From positions 62,001 to 126,000 of the forward strand of contig NZ_JBHSBH010000008.1 of the NCBI RefSeq assembly GCF_042650565.1: a stretch of DNA of 64,000 nucleotides, read 5' to 3'. Shown one piece after another: positions 22,162 to 30,967 of this stretch. Positions within the stretch are counted from its first letter, which is position 1, and every line of letters starts with the position of its first letter. The notes beneath the pieces are model-generated. The model had not been told where the DNA came from, made no database searches, and worked only from the letters and a program-made list of their open reading frames with translations. This DNA comes from Nocardiopsis_B sediminis (GTDB lineage: Bacteria; Actinomycetota; Actinomycetes; Streptosporangiales; Streptosporangiaceae). A program made the translations under genes and the position numbers.

Positions 22162-23889
22162 CTATGCGTCCCAGCCCTGCTCCTCCTTCACGCGCTTCTT
22201 CAGCAGCTTGCCGGCCGCGTTGCGCGGGAGGTCGTGGCCGGCGATCCGGATGTGGGCGGGGATCTTGAACGATGCCAGACGGCCGTCCAGGTGGTCGCGC
22301 AGGTCCGCCTCTTCGAGGCGGTGCCCGGGCAGCGGCCGCACCACCGCGCCCACCTCCTCGCCCCAGACCTCATGGGGGACGCCCACCACCGCGACCTCGC
22401 CCACAGCGGGGTGCTCGTGGATGGCGGCCTCGACCTCTGCGCAGTACACGTTCTCCCCGCCGCGGATGATCATGTCCTTGGCGCGGTCGACGATGTAGAC
22501 GAACCCCTCCTCGTCGATCCGGCCCAGGTCGCCGGTGTGCAGCCAGCCGTCGGTGAAGGTCTCCGCGGTCGCCTCGGGCCGCCCCCAGTAGCCCAGGACC
22601 ACGCCCGGCCCGCGGATCCACACCTCGCCCACCTCGCCGGGCGGCAGTTCGGCCCCCGCCGGGTCCACCACCTTGACGTCGACCGTTGCCACCGGCACCC
22701 CTGCGCTGTCCGGGCGCAGCAGGTAGTCGCTGCCCCCGTTGACCGTCGCGGTGGCCGAGCACTCGGTCATCCCGTAGCCCTGGGCCAGCAGGAGTTCGTG
22801 CAGGCGGCCGCGCGCCCGCCGGACCAGCGCCGGCGCGGCCGGCGCGCCGCCGGAGCTCAGGACGAGCAGGCTGGACAGGTCGTGGTCGGCCAGCCGCGGT
22901 GCGGCGAGCAGCTGGGAGATCATCGCCGGCACCGCGGTGATCGCCGTGACCCGCTCCCGCTGCACCGCGCGCAGCGCCGCTTCGGCGTCCCACCGGTACA
23001 TCAGCACGAGCGTCCCGCCGGTGGCCAGGGCGGGCAGCATGACGGTCTGCGCGCCCGTGGCGTGGAACAGCGGGACCACGCACAGGATTACGGGCGGCGG
23101 CAGCGCGCCCAGGAATTCCTGCGCCTCCGGCAGCTCCAGGCCCAGCCGCATGATCGCCCGGTGCCGGGCATAGGACGACGCCATGATGTTGGCGATCATG
23201 TTGCGGTGCGAGCCGAGCGCGCCCTTGGGGACGCCGGTGGTGCCCGAGGTGTAGAAGATGGTCGCCGGGTCGTCGGGGGCGAGGTCGGCCTCGGGCAGGG
23301 CGGCGTCGCCGGGCACCTCGCCCAGCACGTCGGGCCAGGCACGGGTGCCCGCCGGCAGCGGGCCGGGGGTGCGCACCGCGACCACCGCGATCCCCAGCCG
23401 CTGTGGCGCCCCGGCCAGCCGCTCGATGCGCTCGGCGTCGGCCACCAGCACCTTCGCGCCGCTGTCGGTGAGCCCGAATTCCAGCTCGCCGCCGGTCCAC
23501 CAGGAGTTGAGCGGGACGACGATCGCGCCGATCCCCGCGGCGGCGAAGAACGCGATCACCCATTCGGGGTAGTTGCGCATGGCGATCGCGACGCGGTCGC
23601 CCTTGGCCACGCCGTAGTCGTCGGCGAGGCGGCGGGCGAAGGCGGCGGCGCTGCGGAAGTAGTCGGCGTGGCTCATCCGCTCCTCGCCGTAGACCAGCGC
23701 CGTTGCGCCCTCCTGCCCGCGGCTGCCCTCCAGGACCGCGCGCAGGTGCACCGGGGCGTTGGCCCAGACCCGCGTGGGGACCCCGTTGATGTCGGCGGTC
23801 GCGGTCTCGAAGGGGCCGCCGCTGACCAGGAGGCGGGCGGTGACCGCCGCCAGCGAGCGCACCGGCCGGGCGATGTCGGGGTCGGCCAT
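22162..23889 (-). CDS. Acyl-CoA synthetase (AMP-forming), FadD-like
   Basis: 575-residue adenylate-forming ligase converting a carboxylic acid, ATP and CoA to acyl-CoA. ATP loop TIFYTSGTTGVPKGA, VPLFHATGAQT, adenylate motif LLAQGYGMTECSAT, hinge WLHTGDLGRIDEEGFVYIVD and DMIIRGGENVYCAEVE, and the catalytic lysine in LPRNAAGKLLKKRV are all present. ATG 23889 has GGAGG five bases before; GTG 23895 is the alternative. It likely supplies substrate to the neighbouring acyl-CoA dehydrogenases. A palindrome upstream suggests TetR control. Confidence 0.94.
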   Translation of the reverse strand: MADPDIARPVRSLAAVTARLLVSGGPFETATADINGVPTRVWANAPVHLRAVLEGSRGQEGATALVYGEERMSHADYFRSAAAFARRLADDYGVAKGDRVAIAMRNYPEWVIAFFAAAGIGAIVVPLNSWWTGGELEFGLTDSGAKVLVADAERIERLAGAPQRLGIAVVAVRTPGPLPAGTRAWPDVLGEVPGDAALPEADLAPDDPATIFYTSGTTGVPKGALGSHRNMIANIMASSYARHRAIMRLGLELPEAQEFLGALPPPVILCVVPLFHATGAQTVMLPALATGGTLVLMYRWDAEAALRAVQRERVTAITAVPAMISQLLAAPRLADHDLSSLLVLSSGGAPAAPALVRRARGRLHELLLAQGYGMTECSATATVNGGSDYLLRPDSAGVPVATVDVKVVDPAGAELPPGEVGEVWIRGPGVVLGYWGRPEATAETFTDGWLHTGDLGRIDEEGFVYIVDRAKDMIIRGGENVYCAEVEAAIHEHPAVGEVAVVGVPHEVWGEEVGAVVRPLPGHRLEEADLRDHLDGRLASFKIPAHIRIAGHDLPRNAAGKLLKKRVKEEQGWDA

Positions 23890-23957
23890 CGGCACCTCCG
23901 CCGGGTCCCTGGCGTGTGTCGCCGGTCACAAGGAAGTCGTGCAAGCGAGGGTACGCG

Positions 23958-23971
23958 ACCGACCGGTCGGT
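23958..23971. promoter_or_regulatory. TetR-type operator ACCGACCGGTCGGT
   Basis: A perfect 14-bp palindrome with no spacer, 69 bp upstream of the acyl-CoA synthetase start and within its probable promoter. The GACCGGTC core resembles TetR/AcrR operators of actinomycetes. The cognate regulator cannot be named from sequence; the TetR gene at 29681 is a candidate only by proximity. Confidence 0.5.
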
Positions 23972-24022
23972 ATCCAGAGGTCGAATGGACAGAGAGCGGG
24001 GCGGGCTGCTAGAAAGAGATTC

Positions 24023-24047
24023 GCAAATGAAAATCATTTTCATTTGC
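24023..24047 (+). promoter_or_regulatory. Zur box upstream of the COG0523 GTPase
   Basis: A perfect 12-1-12 palindrome centred on C24035, GCAAATGAAAAT-C-ATTTTCATTTGC. Its core TGAAAATCATTTTCA matches the zinc-uptake-regulator (Zur) box of actinobacteria. It lies 247 bp ahead of the ATG of the metallochaperone gene, implying repression when zinc is ample. The following leader to 24293 is otherwise plain GC-rich sequence. Confidence 0.88.
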
Positions 24048-24293
24048 CCGCCCTCCGGCCGGGAGGCATGGGCACGCACATCACGCCTCGGCACTCTCGA
24101 TCCCGGCCGTCCGCGGCCGCCCGGCCCCCACCGTCGGCGCCGCGGAACCGCCGGACCGCCCCTGGCGCGAGTCCCGGCCGGAGGGCCCGCCCCGCGACCC
24201 GGCCGTCCGCACCGCGGCGGCGGAAGGGGCGGCCGACGCGCGCCGCGCGAGCACACCCGACACCAGCACAGCGAAAGGGCGGCCCGCCCCACC

Positions 24294-25535
24294 ATGTCCA
24301 CATCCGCAACCGGCCGGCTGCCGGTCACCGTCCTGTCGGGGTTCCTCGGCGCGGGCAAGACGTCCCTGCTCAACCACGTCCTGCACAACCGCGCGGGACT
24401 GCGCGTCGCCGTGATCGTCAACGACATGAGCGAGATCAACATCGACGCCGCCCTCGTCCGCGACGGCGGCGCCGCCCTGTCGCGCACCGAGGAGCGGCTG
24501 GTCGAGATGTCCAACGGGTGCATCTGCTGCACCCTCCGCGACGACCTGCTGACCGAGGTCGGCCGGCTCGCCCGCGATGGCCGCTTCGACCACCTGCTGA
24601 TCGAGTCGAGCGGCATCTCCGAGCCCATGCCGGTGGCCGCCACCTTCGCCCACATCGGCGACGACGGCGCCGGGCTGCTCGACCGCACCCGCATCGACAC
24701 CATGGCCACCGTCGTCGACGCCGTGAACTTCCTGGCCGAACTCGACCGCGGCGACGACCTCGCCGGCCGCGGCCTCGACGCCTACGAGGACGACGACCGC
24801 ACCGTCAGCGACCTGCTCATCGACCAGGTCGAGTTCGCCGACGTGCTCGTCGTCAACAAGACCGACCTGGTCGGCCCCTGGTCAGTGGAGCGCGTCGAGG
24901 CCGCGCTGCGGCGGCTCAACCCGCAGGCGCGCATCGTCCGCGCCGTGCACGGGCGCATCGATCCGGCGCAGATCGTGGGCGCCGGCCTGTTCGACCTGGA
25001 CCGCGCCGCGCTCGCCCCCGGATGGGCCGCGGAGCTGAACGGCGACCACGTGCCCGAGACCGAGGAGTACGGGATCTCCAGCCTGGTCTTCCGCGCCGAC
25101 CGCCCCTTCCACCCCGCGCGGCTGTGGGAGCTGGTCACCGCCGGGATGGACGGCGGGGACCTGGGCACGGTGCTGCGTTCCAAGGGCTTCTTCCGGCTCG
25201 CCACCCGTGCCGCCGTCACGGGCCTGTGGTCGCAGGCCGGTCCGGTGGCCCGGTTCGAACCCGCGGCCCTGGCCGGCGCCGACGAGATCGACGACCCCCA
25301 GGCCGGCCGGCCCTGTCAGGAACTCGTGTTCATCGGGGTCGAGCTGAAGGCGGAACGGCTCCGCGCACGCCTGGAGTCCTGCCTGCTCACCGACGCCGAG
25401 GCCGCCGCAGGCCCGGCAGCGCTGGCCGACCCGTTCCCCGCCTGGGACCTCGGCGACCTCCACGACCACCGCCACGGCCCGGGCCACGCCCACGACCACC
25501 CCGGCCACGGGCACCCCGCCCACGCGTCCCCCTGA
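24294..25535 (+). CDS. COG0523 (CobW/ZagA-type) GTPase, zinc metallochaperone
   Basis: 413 aa G3E GTPase that delivers metal to client enzymes using GTP. Walker A GFLGAGKT at residues 16-23, metal site CICC at 76-79 (SNGCICCTLRDD), Walker B LLIESSGISEP, and NKTD for guanine recognition. The C-terminal CobW_C domain ends in a His-rich tail (HDHRHGPGHAHDHPGHGH) suited to zinc binding. The upstream Zur box says it is made under zinc shortage, the ZagA/YciC situation. Homologues beside such boxes often accompany alternative ribosomal proteins; none is in this window. Confidence 0.95.
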   Translation: MSTSATGRLPVTVLSGFLGAGKTSLLNHVLHNRAGLRVAVIVNDMSEINIDAALVRDGGAALSRTEERLVEMSNGCICCTLRDDLLTEVGRLARDGRFDHLLIESSGISEPMPVAATFAHIGDDGAGLLDRTRIDTMATVVDAVNFLAELDRGDDLAGRGLDAYEDDDRTVSDLLIDQVEFADVLVVNKTDLVGPWSVERVEAALRRLNPQARIVRAVHGRIDPAQIVGAGLFDLDRAALAPGWAAELNGDHVPETEEYGISSLVFRADRPFHPARLWELVTAGMDGGDLGTVLRSKGFFRLATRAAVTGLWSQAGPVARFEPAALAGADEIDDPQAGRPCQELVFIGVELKAERLRARLESCLLTDAEAAAGPAALADPFPAWDLGDLHDHRHGPGHAHDHPGHGHPAHASP

Positions 25536-25557
25536 CCCGCCCCCTCCGCCGGGGCCA

Positions 25558-26880
25558 CTACCACTCGAATTTCTCGGTGAAGCGCTGGTCGGGGCCGATG
25601 CCCTGCTCCTCCAGGGCCGCGTCCACCGCGGCGACGAAATCCGGGCCGCCGCACACGAAGAACCGGGCAGTGCGTGCGGTGCGCGGGCCGATGTGGCGCA
25701 GCACGGTCTCGGCGTCGAACCCGGGGCGCTCGCCCCGCTCCGTCCGAGCGGGGGCCAGGTGCACGTAGTCCGGGCCGAGTTCGGCGCGCAGCTCCGCGGC
25801 GAACAGTGCGGTGGCGGGCGACCGGCTGACGTGGAAGAGGGCGAGCCCGCCGGCGGGGCGCGACCGCACCAGCTCCACGAACGGGGTGACGCCGATCCCG
25901 CCCGCGATGAGGACGGTCGGCAGGTCCCCGCGCAGCGCCTCGTGGGTGAAGGTCCCGTGCGGGCCGTCGACGTAGAGGGTATCGCCGGGCGCGAGCCCGC
26001 TCAGCTCACCGGTGAACGGTCCCGCGTCGCGCACGGCGAACGTCAGCTCCCCGCTGCCGGGATCGGTGCGCACCACGCTCAGCGGATGCGACCGTGACAT
26101 GAGCCGCGTGCGCACGTTGCAGAACTGCCCGGGCAACGGGCGCATCCACCGGCCCTTGGGCGCCATGGTGTAGACGGCCGCCGCGGGGCCCGCCCGGGTG
26201 GCGCCCGTCAGCTCGTAGCGGGGTGCGCCCAGCGGGGCGGCCAGGCGCCAGGCGGCCGCCGCCGCGAACGATGCGCCCAGCACCAGCCAGTAGGCGCGCA
26301 GCCAGGCGTTGTCGTGCATGAACGAGCCCACGCCGTAGGCGTGCACGAACACCAGCGCCCCCAGCGGATAGGACAGGTAGTGGACGTAGTTCCAGGTCCG
26401 GTAGCGCACCAGCGCCCGCAGCAGCGTGCTGGCCAGCCACAGCGCCAGGAACATCAGGAACGCCGCCCGGCCCAGTGAGGTGAAGCTCGATTCGGCCCAG
26501 GTGAAGTCGAACCGCACCAGGTACCCGAGGTCGTGGCGGTCGGCGATCATCTCCATCAGCGGGTGCAGCAGGATGAAGAACGCCCCCGCCGACCCCAGCC
26601 ACGCGTGCAGCGCCACGATCGCGCCGCGGTCGGGGGTCAGCAGCGCCGACACCGGCCGCATGCCCAGGACGAGCTGCCACCAGATCAGCACGCCGCCGAC
26701 CAGGCCGGCGATGTTGGCCAGCCCGGGGACCGGCCCGCCCACCTCGTCCACCATCCGCAGCAGGGGCACGAACGGCAGCAGCGAGACGGCGATGGCCGCC
26801 ACCACGTAGCCGGTGGCCAGCGGGCGCAGCACGGTGGCCGCGCCGCGCCGGGCGGTCAGGGTCTGTTCATGAAGGGTCAT
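25558..26880 (-). CDS. Ferric-reductase-like membrane flavoreductase (FNR type)
   Basis: 440 aa. Six membrane helices in residues 20-220, with helix histidines (VALHAWLGSAG, FILLHPLMEM, NYVHYLSYPLGALVFVHAYG) placed as haem ligands, then a ferredoxin-NADP reductase module: FAD motif RSHPLSVVRT, NAD motif VLIAGGIGVTPFVELV and terminal FFVCGGPDF. It moves electrons from cytosolic NAD(P)H across the membrane. The start overlaps the ApbE gene by 14 bases. With ApbE and the DUF2271 protein it forms a membrane redox operon. Confidence 0.9.
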   Translation of the reverse strand: MTLHEQTLTARRGAATVLRPLATGYVVAAIAVSLLPFVPLLRMVDEVGGPVPGLANIAGLVGGVLIWWQLVLGMRPVSALLTPDRGAIVALHAWLGSAGAFFILLHPLMEMIADRHDLGYLVRFDFTWAESSFTSLGRAAFLMFLALWLASTLLRALVRYRTWNYVHYLSYPLGALVFVHAYGVGSFMHDNAWLRAYWLVLGASFAAAAAWRLAAPLGAPRYELTGATRAGPAAAVYTMAPKGRWMRPLPGQFCNVRTRLMSRSHPLSVVRTDPGSGELTFAVRDAGPFTGELSGLAPGDTLYVDGPHGTFTHEALRGDLPTVLIAGGIGVTPFVELVRSRPAGGLALFHVSRSPATALFAAELRAELGPDYVHLAPARTERGERPGFDAETVLRHIGPRTARTARFFVCGGPDFVAAVDAALEEQGIGPDQRFTEKFEW

Positions 26881-27829
26881 CGAAGGCCGCCTCGTGGCAG
26901 TGGAGGTCGAGGTTGGGGGAGGGGCGCACCCGGCCGTCGCGGTCGACGGTCATCCACGCGGCGGTCGCGTCGAGGTCGGCGAGCAGGTCCGGGCCGTCGC
27001 CGGTCCCGAGCAGGACCAGGCAGGTCGCATAGACCTCGGCCGCGCCGAGGTCGGATGCGAAGACCGTGGCCTGCGCGCAGTCCGACACGGCGGGGGCGCC
27101 GGTGCGGGGGTCGAGCAGGTGGTGCACGGGGGTGCCGTCGGCGCCCTGCCAGGTGCGGCGGGCGATGCTGCTGGTGGCCACGGACGTGGCCGGCGCCAAG
27201 GTCAGCTCGGCGGCGGTCGCACCGGTGAGCGGGTGCTCCACCCCGATCCGCCACGGCGGGTCGTCCCGGGTGCGCCAGGCGGCGATGTCGCCGCCCGCGT
27301 CGATCAGGCCGCGCGGCGCGCCGCCGCGCCGCAGGGCGTCGGCGGCCTGCTGGACGCTCCACCCCTTGACGAAGCCGCCGAGGTCCACGTGCAGGCCGGG
27401 GGAGAGGGTGACGGTGTGGCGGTCGTGGTCGATCTCGACCCGGGGTGCGCCCGTGCCGCGCGGCGCCCGGGGCGGGGCGGCCGTGTGGCCGGATCCGGCC
27501 ACCCCCTCGGCGGCGATGAGCGCGAAGTCGCGGTCGTAGCCGATGCGCTCCATGTCGGCGGCGAGGAACGGGTCGAACAGCCCGCCGGTGCGCTCGCAGT
27601 GGGCGCACGCCTCGGCCAGTGCGGCGGCGAACATCGGGGCGACCTCGGTGGGCCGCCCTCCGGCGGAGTTGACCCGCGTGGTGTCGCTGTCGGTGGTGAA
27701 CCGGCTGAAGGTGCGCTCGACCGCGCCGAGCCAGCCGAAGACCTGGGCCTGATGGGCGGTGCCCAGCGCCGCGAGGAGGATCTCCGTGCCCATCAGGCGC
27801 TCGCGGGCGCCGCGGTCCTCAGGAGCCAC
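26867..27829 (-). CDS. apbE: FAD:protein FMN transferase (ApbE)
   Basis: 320 aa. ApbE covalently attaches FMN to Ser/Thr of extracytoplasmic redox proteins. Seen: RLMGTEILLAALG near the start, DTTRVN, LHVDLGGFVKGWSVQQAADAL, GLIDAGGDIAAWR (metal and FAD site) and HHLLDPRTGAPAVSD. GTG 27829 overlaps the DUF2271 stop by 11 bp; ATG 27793 would cut into the conserved start. No lipoprotein signal is visible, so the protein may be cytosolic or exported by an unseen route. Expected client: a flavinylated partner, perhaps the DUF2271 protein or one encoded elsewhere. Confidence 0.92.
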   Translation of the reverse strand: MAPEDRGARERLMGTEILLAALGTAHQAQVFGWLGAVERTFSRFTTDSDTTRVNSAGGRPTEVAPMFAAALAEACAHCERTGGLFDPFLAADMERIGYDRDFALIAAEGVAGSGHTAAPPRAPRGTGAPRVEIDHDRHTVTLSPGLHVDLGGFVKGWSVQQAADALRRGGAPRGLIDAGGDIAAWRTRDDPPWRIGVEHPLTGATAAELTLAPATSVATSSIARRTWQGADGTPVHHLLDPRTGAPAVSDCAQATVFASDLGAAEVYATCLVLLGTGDGPDLLADLDATAAWMTVDRDGRVRPSPNLDLHCHEAAFDDPS

Positions 27830-28559
27830 GGGTGAAGGTGGTCAGCATGGCCGGGTCGAGCGGTTCGCCGGGGCTGAACTCCGCGCCCACGTTCTCGACC
27901 ATCGTGCCGTCGCGCTCGGCCGCCGCGGGCAGGAACTCCTGCTCGGCCTGCGAGGAGGCGGGCTCGTCCCCCAGGGTGATGGTGCCGGTGAACATGATCC
28001 GGTTCTCCCAGGAGGTGTTGCCCTCGATGCGGTACACGTAGTCGCCCGGGGGGACCGGGCGGCCGGTGCGGTCGGTGCCGTCCCAGTAGAGGGTCTGGTC
28101 GCCGCTGTCCTGGGCGGGGCGGCTCGCGCTCTCGACCTCCTCCTGGGGGGCGGATTCCCACTGCGCGGCGGCGCGCCACTCCACCAGGGATTCGGGGCGG
28201 CGGACATAGCCGCCGTTGGCGGTGAAGCTGGTGGCGAAGAGGGTGCGGATGTAGGTGCCGTCCCGGTCTTCGATCCACACCGCGATCTGGTTGCTGGCGA
28301 GCTGCGGCAGGCGGTGCAGGCGGTAGTTCACCCGTACCAGGCCCAGGCCGGCCGCCGCGGGCTCCTGGGCCGACTGGCCCGGGGAGGCACCGGGGCCCTC
28401 GCTCGGCGACGGCGCCTGGGGGGCGGCCTGCTGGCCCTGGGGGGCGAAGGCCACGGCCTCGACGGGCTCGCGGTGCAGGAAGTAGGTGCCGGTGGAGACG
28501 GTGGCCACACCGGTGACCACCACCAGCGGGACGACCATCCGGATGCTGCGGTCCGACAT
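27819..28559 (-). CDS. DUF2271-domain exported protein
   Basis: 246 aa. An N-terminal anchor/signal helix (IRMVVPLVVVTGVATVSTGT) is followed by a Pro/Gln/Ser-rich linker to about residue 70 and then the DUF2271 domain (VNYRLHRLPQLASNQIAVWI, TLYWDGTDRTGRPVPPGDYV). DUF2271 proteins are known to cluster with ApbE and membrane flavin reductases in extracytosolic electron transfer modules. I see no clear flavinylation motif (DGxxGATS-like). ATG 28559 has GAAAGGA upstream; TATACT at 28664-28659 on this strand is a plausible -10. Confidence 0.82.
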   Translation of the reverse strand: MSDRSIRMVVPLVVVTGVATVSTGTYFLHREPVEAVAFAPQGQQAAPQAPSPSEGPGASPGQSAQEPAAAGLGLVRVNYRLHRLPQLASNQIAVWIEDRDGTYIRTLFATSFTANGGYVRRPESLVEWRAAAQWESAPQEEVESASRPAQDSGDQTLYWDGTDRTGRPVPPGDYVYRIEGNTSWENRIMFTGTITLGDEPASSQAEQEFLPAAAERDGTMVENVGAEFSPGEPLDPAMLTTFTRGS

Positions 28560-28664
28560 GGGCTGCGGCGTCCTTTCGGGGGTCCGGTCAACGGCGGACG
28601 GGTCGAGCGGTCGAATGCGTGCGGATGACAACGTGTGCCGATCATCAGCTCTCGCACGAGTATA

Positions 28665-29081
28665 AGATCACTGACGAAAATCCGGCGAAAGACCAGGTGG
28701 ACGGCGTAATCGCGGGTCAGGGTACCCCGGTGTGACCGTGGGGGCGCGGCGCCGCCCGCCGACGTCCCCCGCAGAGCCTCGGCGAAGACGAGGCCACAGG
28801 AGGGGAGTTCTTCCGGTCACGTGTCCGCGCGGGCGGTTTTTGCGGGAATCATCGGGAATATGCGTGAATCCGGGTGAATTGGCATCGCGCGGTCAATGTG
28901 TTCGCCCGGCGGGCCGTGTGGACGTGAGGGAGATAACCATGGCCGGGTTTCCCGATGGGCTGTGGAAACCGCGCCGAGATCGTAGAGTGCGAATCCAGGG
29001 ATCTCGGAGGGAACCCGGATATTCGGATTTCGGACTTCCCCGGCCACATTCCGGCGAGGGGTGGGCGGGCCGGGGAGCAGG
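28665..29081. other. Intergenic stretch, no supported gene
   Basis: Between the DUF2271 operon promoter and the terminator of the small-peptide gene. Composition is a little less GC-rich than coding DNA (runs such as CGGATATTCGGATTTCGG). An ATG at 28939 opens a long frame but its product is Arg/Gly-rich and continues through the terminator hairpin, so I do not call it. No repeat or RNA structure stands out. Confidence 0.5.
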
Positions 29082-29116
29082 GAAGCCCCGGGGCCGTGAA
29101 CCCGCCCCGGGGCTTC
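29082..29116 (-). terminator. Terminator of the small secreted peptide gene
   Basis: Perfect 13-bp stem GAAGCCCCGGGGC / GCCCCGGGGCTTC with a 9-nt loop (29095-29103), 47 bp past the stop of the reverse-strand peptide gene. On the forward strand it is followed by TTCC, on the reverse strand by CCTGC; bidirectional use is possible. Confidence 0.7.
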
Positions 29117-29163
29117 TTCCGGACCACGTCGGCCGTGGCCCCTTCCGGCCGCTCACGGCCGGG

Positions 29164-29340
29164 TCAGCTCAGGAATTCGATCTCCACCACCTCGTCCTGG
29201 AAGTGCACGGGAAGGCTCGATCCGGGGATGGAGATGAGGGAGCAGCGGGCGGCTTCGAAGCAGATGTCGCCCATTGCCGGTGTGGGTACGAGGGCGATCG
29301 CCGAGGCGGTGATGGATGCGGCGGTGAGCCGTCGCAGCAT
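29164..29340 (-). CDS. Small secreted protein, 58 aa
   Basis: Unrecognised. Residues 1-24 are a signal peptide (MLRRLTAASITASAIALVPT, cleavage likely after PAMG/D), leaving a 34-residue acidic product beginning DICFEAARCSLIS with two cysteines and ending VEIEFLS. ATG 29340 has GGAG six bases upstream, and a strong hairpin terminator follows the stop, so it looks like a genuine monocistronic gene. Could be a small secreted peptide of unknown role; no processing or modification genes adjoin it. Confidence 0.65.
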   Translation of the reverse strand: MLRRLTAASITASAIALVPTPAMGDICFEAARCSLISIPGSSLPVHFQDEVVEIEFLS

Positions 29341-29680
29341 GGTGGGCTCCGTTTCCAGGAGTGTCTTTCGGGTGTGGACGTGCGATTCCGCGGCGCCCCT
29401 CCGATCCGCGGGCGCGGGGCGGTGATCCGCCGTTTTCCGACCGCTGGGAACGCCGGTAAAAGCGTGTCCCAAATCGGGTCTATGGACGCCCGGGAAATAC
29501 CCAACATGGGCCAAAGGCGTGGTCGGGTGCCGGGCGGCGCCGCCGCGCACCGGGAATGTGGCGAGGGCCACCGCAGCGCCCCTGGCGCGCACGGTGCGAT
29601 GGTCACACCGGGTATCCGGCCCATCGGGCCCGGCCGACGGCGGCGGGACGCCCGATGACGCGTCGGTAGGGTCGGGAACC

Positions 29681-30310
29681 GTGTCCAGCAAACAGAAACG
29701 GCTGCCCCGCGAGGTCCGCGAACAGCAGATGATCGACGCCGCGATCCAGGTCTTCTCCCGCTCGGGATACCACTCCACGAGCGTCGAGGAGGTCGCCGAG
29801 GTGGCGGGGATCTCCAAGCCGATGGTCTACATCTACCTCGGCTCGAAGGAGGGGCTGTTCACGGCGTGTATCCACCGTGAGGCCGACCGGCTGGTGCAGG
29901 CCGTGCGCGACGCGATCCGCGCCGACGACCCGCCCGAGCTGGGGCTGTGGCAGGGGCTGCGCGCGTTCTTCGGGTTCGTCGCCGAGAACCGCCAGAGCTG
30001 GGTCGTCCTCTACCAGCAGGCGCGCACCCAGGGCGAGCCGTTCTCCCATGAGGTGGCGGCGGCCCGGGCACGGGTCCTGGACGAGATCACCGCGATGGTG
30101 GTGGCCGGGACCGGGCTGCCCGGCGGCGGGCGCATCATCTCCGCGAAGGACGCCGAGATCCTTGCGCGCATCGCCACCGGCGCCGCCGACGCCCTGGTGG
30201 ACTGGCTGCTCGACCACCCCGAGGAGACGCCGGAGAGCCTCAGCGACCGGGTCCTCAACCTCGCCCTGGTGGGGGTGGAGCGCGCCACCGCCGACTTCCC
30301 CGTCCCCTGA
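29681..30310 (+). CDS. TetR-family transcriptional regulator
   Basis: 209 aa. TetR_N HTH in residues 12-55: QMIDAAIQVFSRSGYHSTSV, then EVAGISKPMVYIYLGSKEGL, the recognition helix with the family's Y-Y/F-x-S-K-E. The C-terminal ligand domain contains FFGFVAENRQSWVVLYQQAR. GTG 29681 lies directly after CGGTAGGGT, a possible -10, so the mRNA may be leaderless. Target unknown; the preceding 340 bp (29341-29680) show no clear palindrome. Confidence 0.93.
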   Translation: MSSKQKRLPREVREQQMIDAAIQVFSRSGYHSTSVEEVAEVAGISKPMVYIYLGSKEGLFTACIHREADRLVQAVRDAIRADDPPELGLWQGLRAFFGFVAENRQSWVVLYQQARTQGEPFSHEVAAARARVLDEITAMVVAGTGLPGGGRIISAKDAEILARIATGAADALVDWLLDHPEETPESLSDRVLNLALVGVERATADFPVP

Positions 30311-30325
30311 TCCGCGCGCCGGGTA

Positions 30326-30847
30326 TCAGCCCAGGCGCCAGCCGGTCTGGGCGAACCGGTCGTCGCCCTTGCGGAACGCGAAGACCCTGGTCGGGGTGAC
30401 CTCGTAGACGCCAGCCAGGCCGCCGCCCTCGTGCCAGAAGTCGCCGTCCCTGACCTCGAAGCGCCAGACTTCGCCGTACTTGCCGACCCAGGCCGCCGCC
30501 AGCGACGCCAGCCGGCCGGGGTCGCCGATGCGCACCGCCGTGCCCTCGGCCACGACGTCGAGCCCGCCCTGGAGGGCGTTGTTGCCGGTGGTCAGGGAGA
30601 CGTTGGGGTTGGTGGCGAGGTTGTGGGCCTTCTGCTCGCGGTCGCCGGTGCTGAAGTACAGCGACGTGCCGTCCCAGATGCCGATCAGCGGCGTGACGTG
30701 CGGGCGCCCGTCGGAGCGGACGGTCGACAGCCAGTACGTCTCCGCCGTGTCCAGCACCTCGCTCACCTCGCCCCACCGGCTCGGCCGGGCATCGGGCCTG
30801 CTGTAGCGCGCGTCGAGTGTGCCGGTGGGCGCGGGTGTAGCGGTCAT
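30326..30847 (-). CDS. Pyridoxamine 5'-phosphate oxidase-like flavin/F420-binding protein
   Basis: 173 aa split-barrel protein: AETYWLSTVRSDGRPHVTPL and YFSTGDREQKAHNLATNPNV are the core strands that bind FMN or F420. It ends VYEVTPTRVFAFRKGD. Family members reduce or oxidise small molecules; many actinobacterial ones use F420, which I cannot distinguish here. GGAGGAG precedes ATG 30847. Monocistronic, convergent with the TetR gene. Confidence 0.88.
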   Translation of the reverse strand: MTATPAPTGTLDARYSRPDARPSRWGEVSEVLDTAETYWLSTVRSDGRPHVTPLIGIWDGTSLYFSTGDREQKAHNLATNPNVSLTTGNNALQGGLDVVAEGTAVRIGDPGRLASLAAAWVGKYGEVWRFEVRDGDFWHEGGGLAGVYEVTPTRVFAFRKGDDRFAQTGWRLG

Positions 30848-30967
30848 GGCGGGCTCCTCCCGTGTGGTCCGAGGCCGGGCGGCCGGCCCGGTGCACGATA
30901 GGGGCCACCGTAGAGGGGCCCTGTGACACACCGGTGCAGCCGCCCGGCGGCACCTGCCCGGTGGCGC

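Noticed and set aside
28939..29658. Forward open frame starting MAGFPDGLWKP
   Set aside because: It passes through a perfect terminator hairpin and lies antisense to the small secreted peptide gene; composition is not protein-like.
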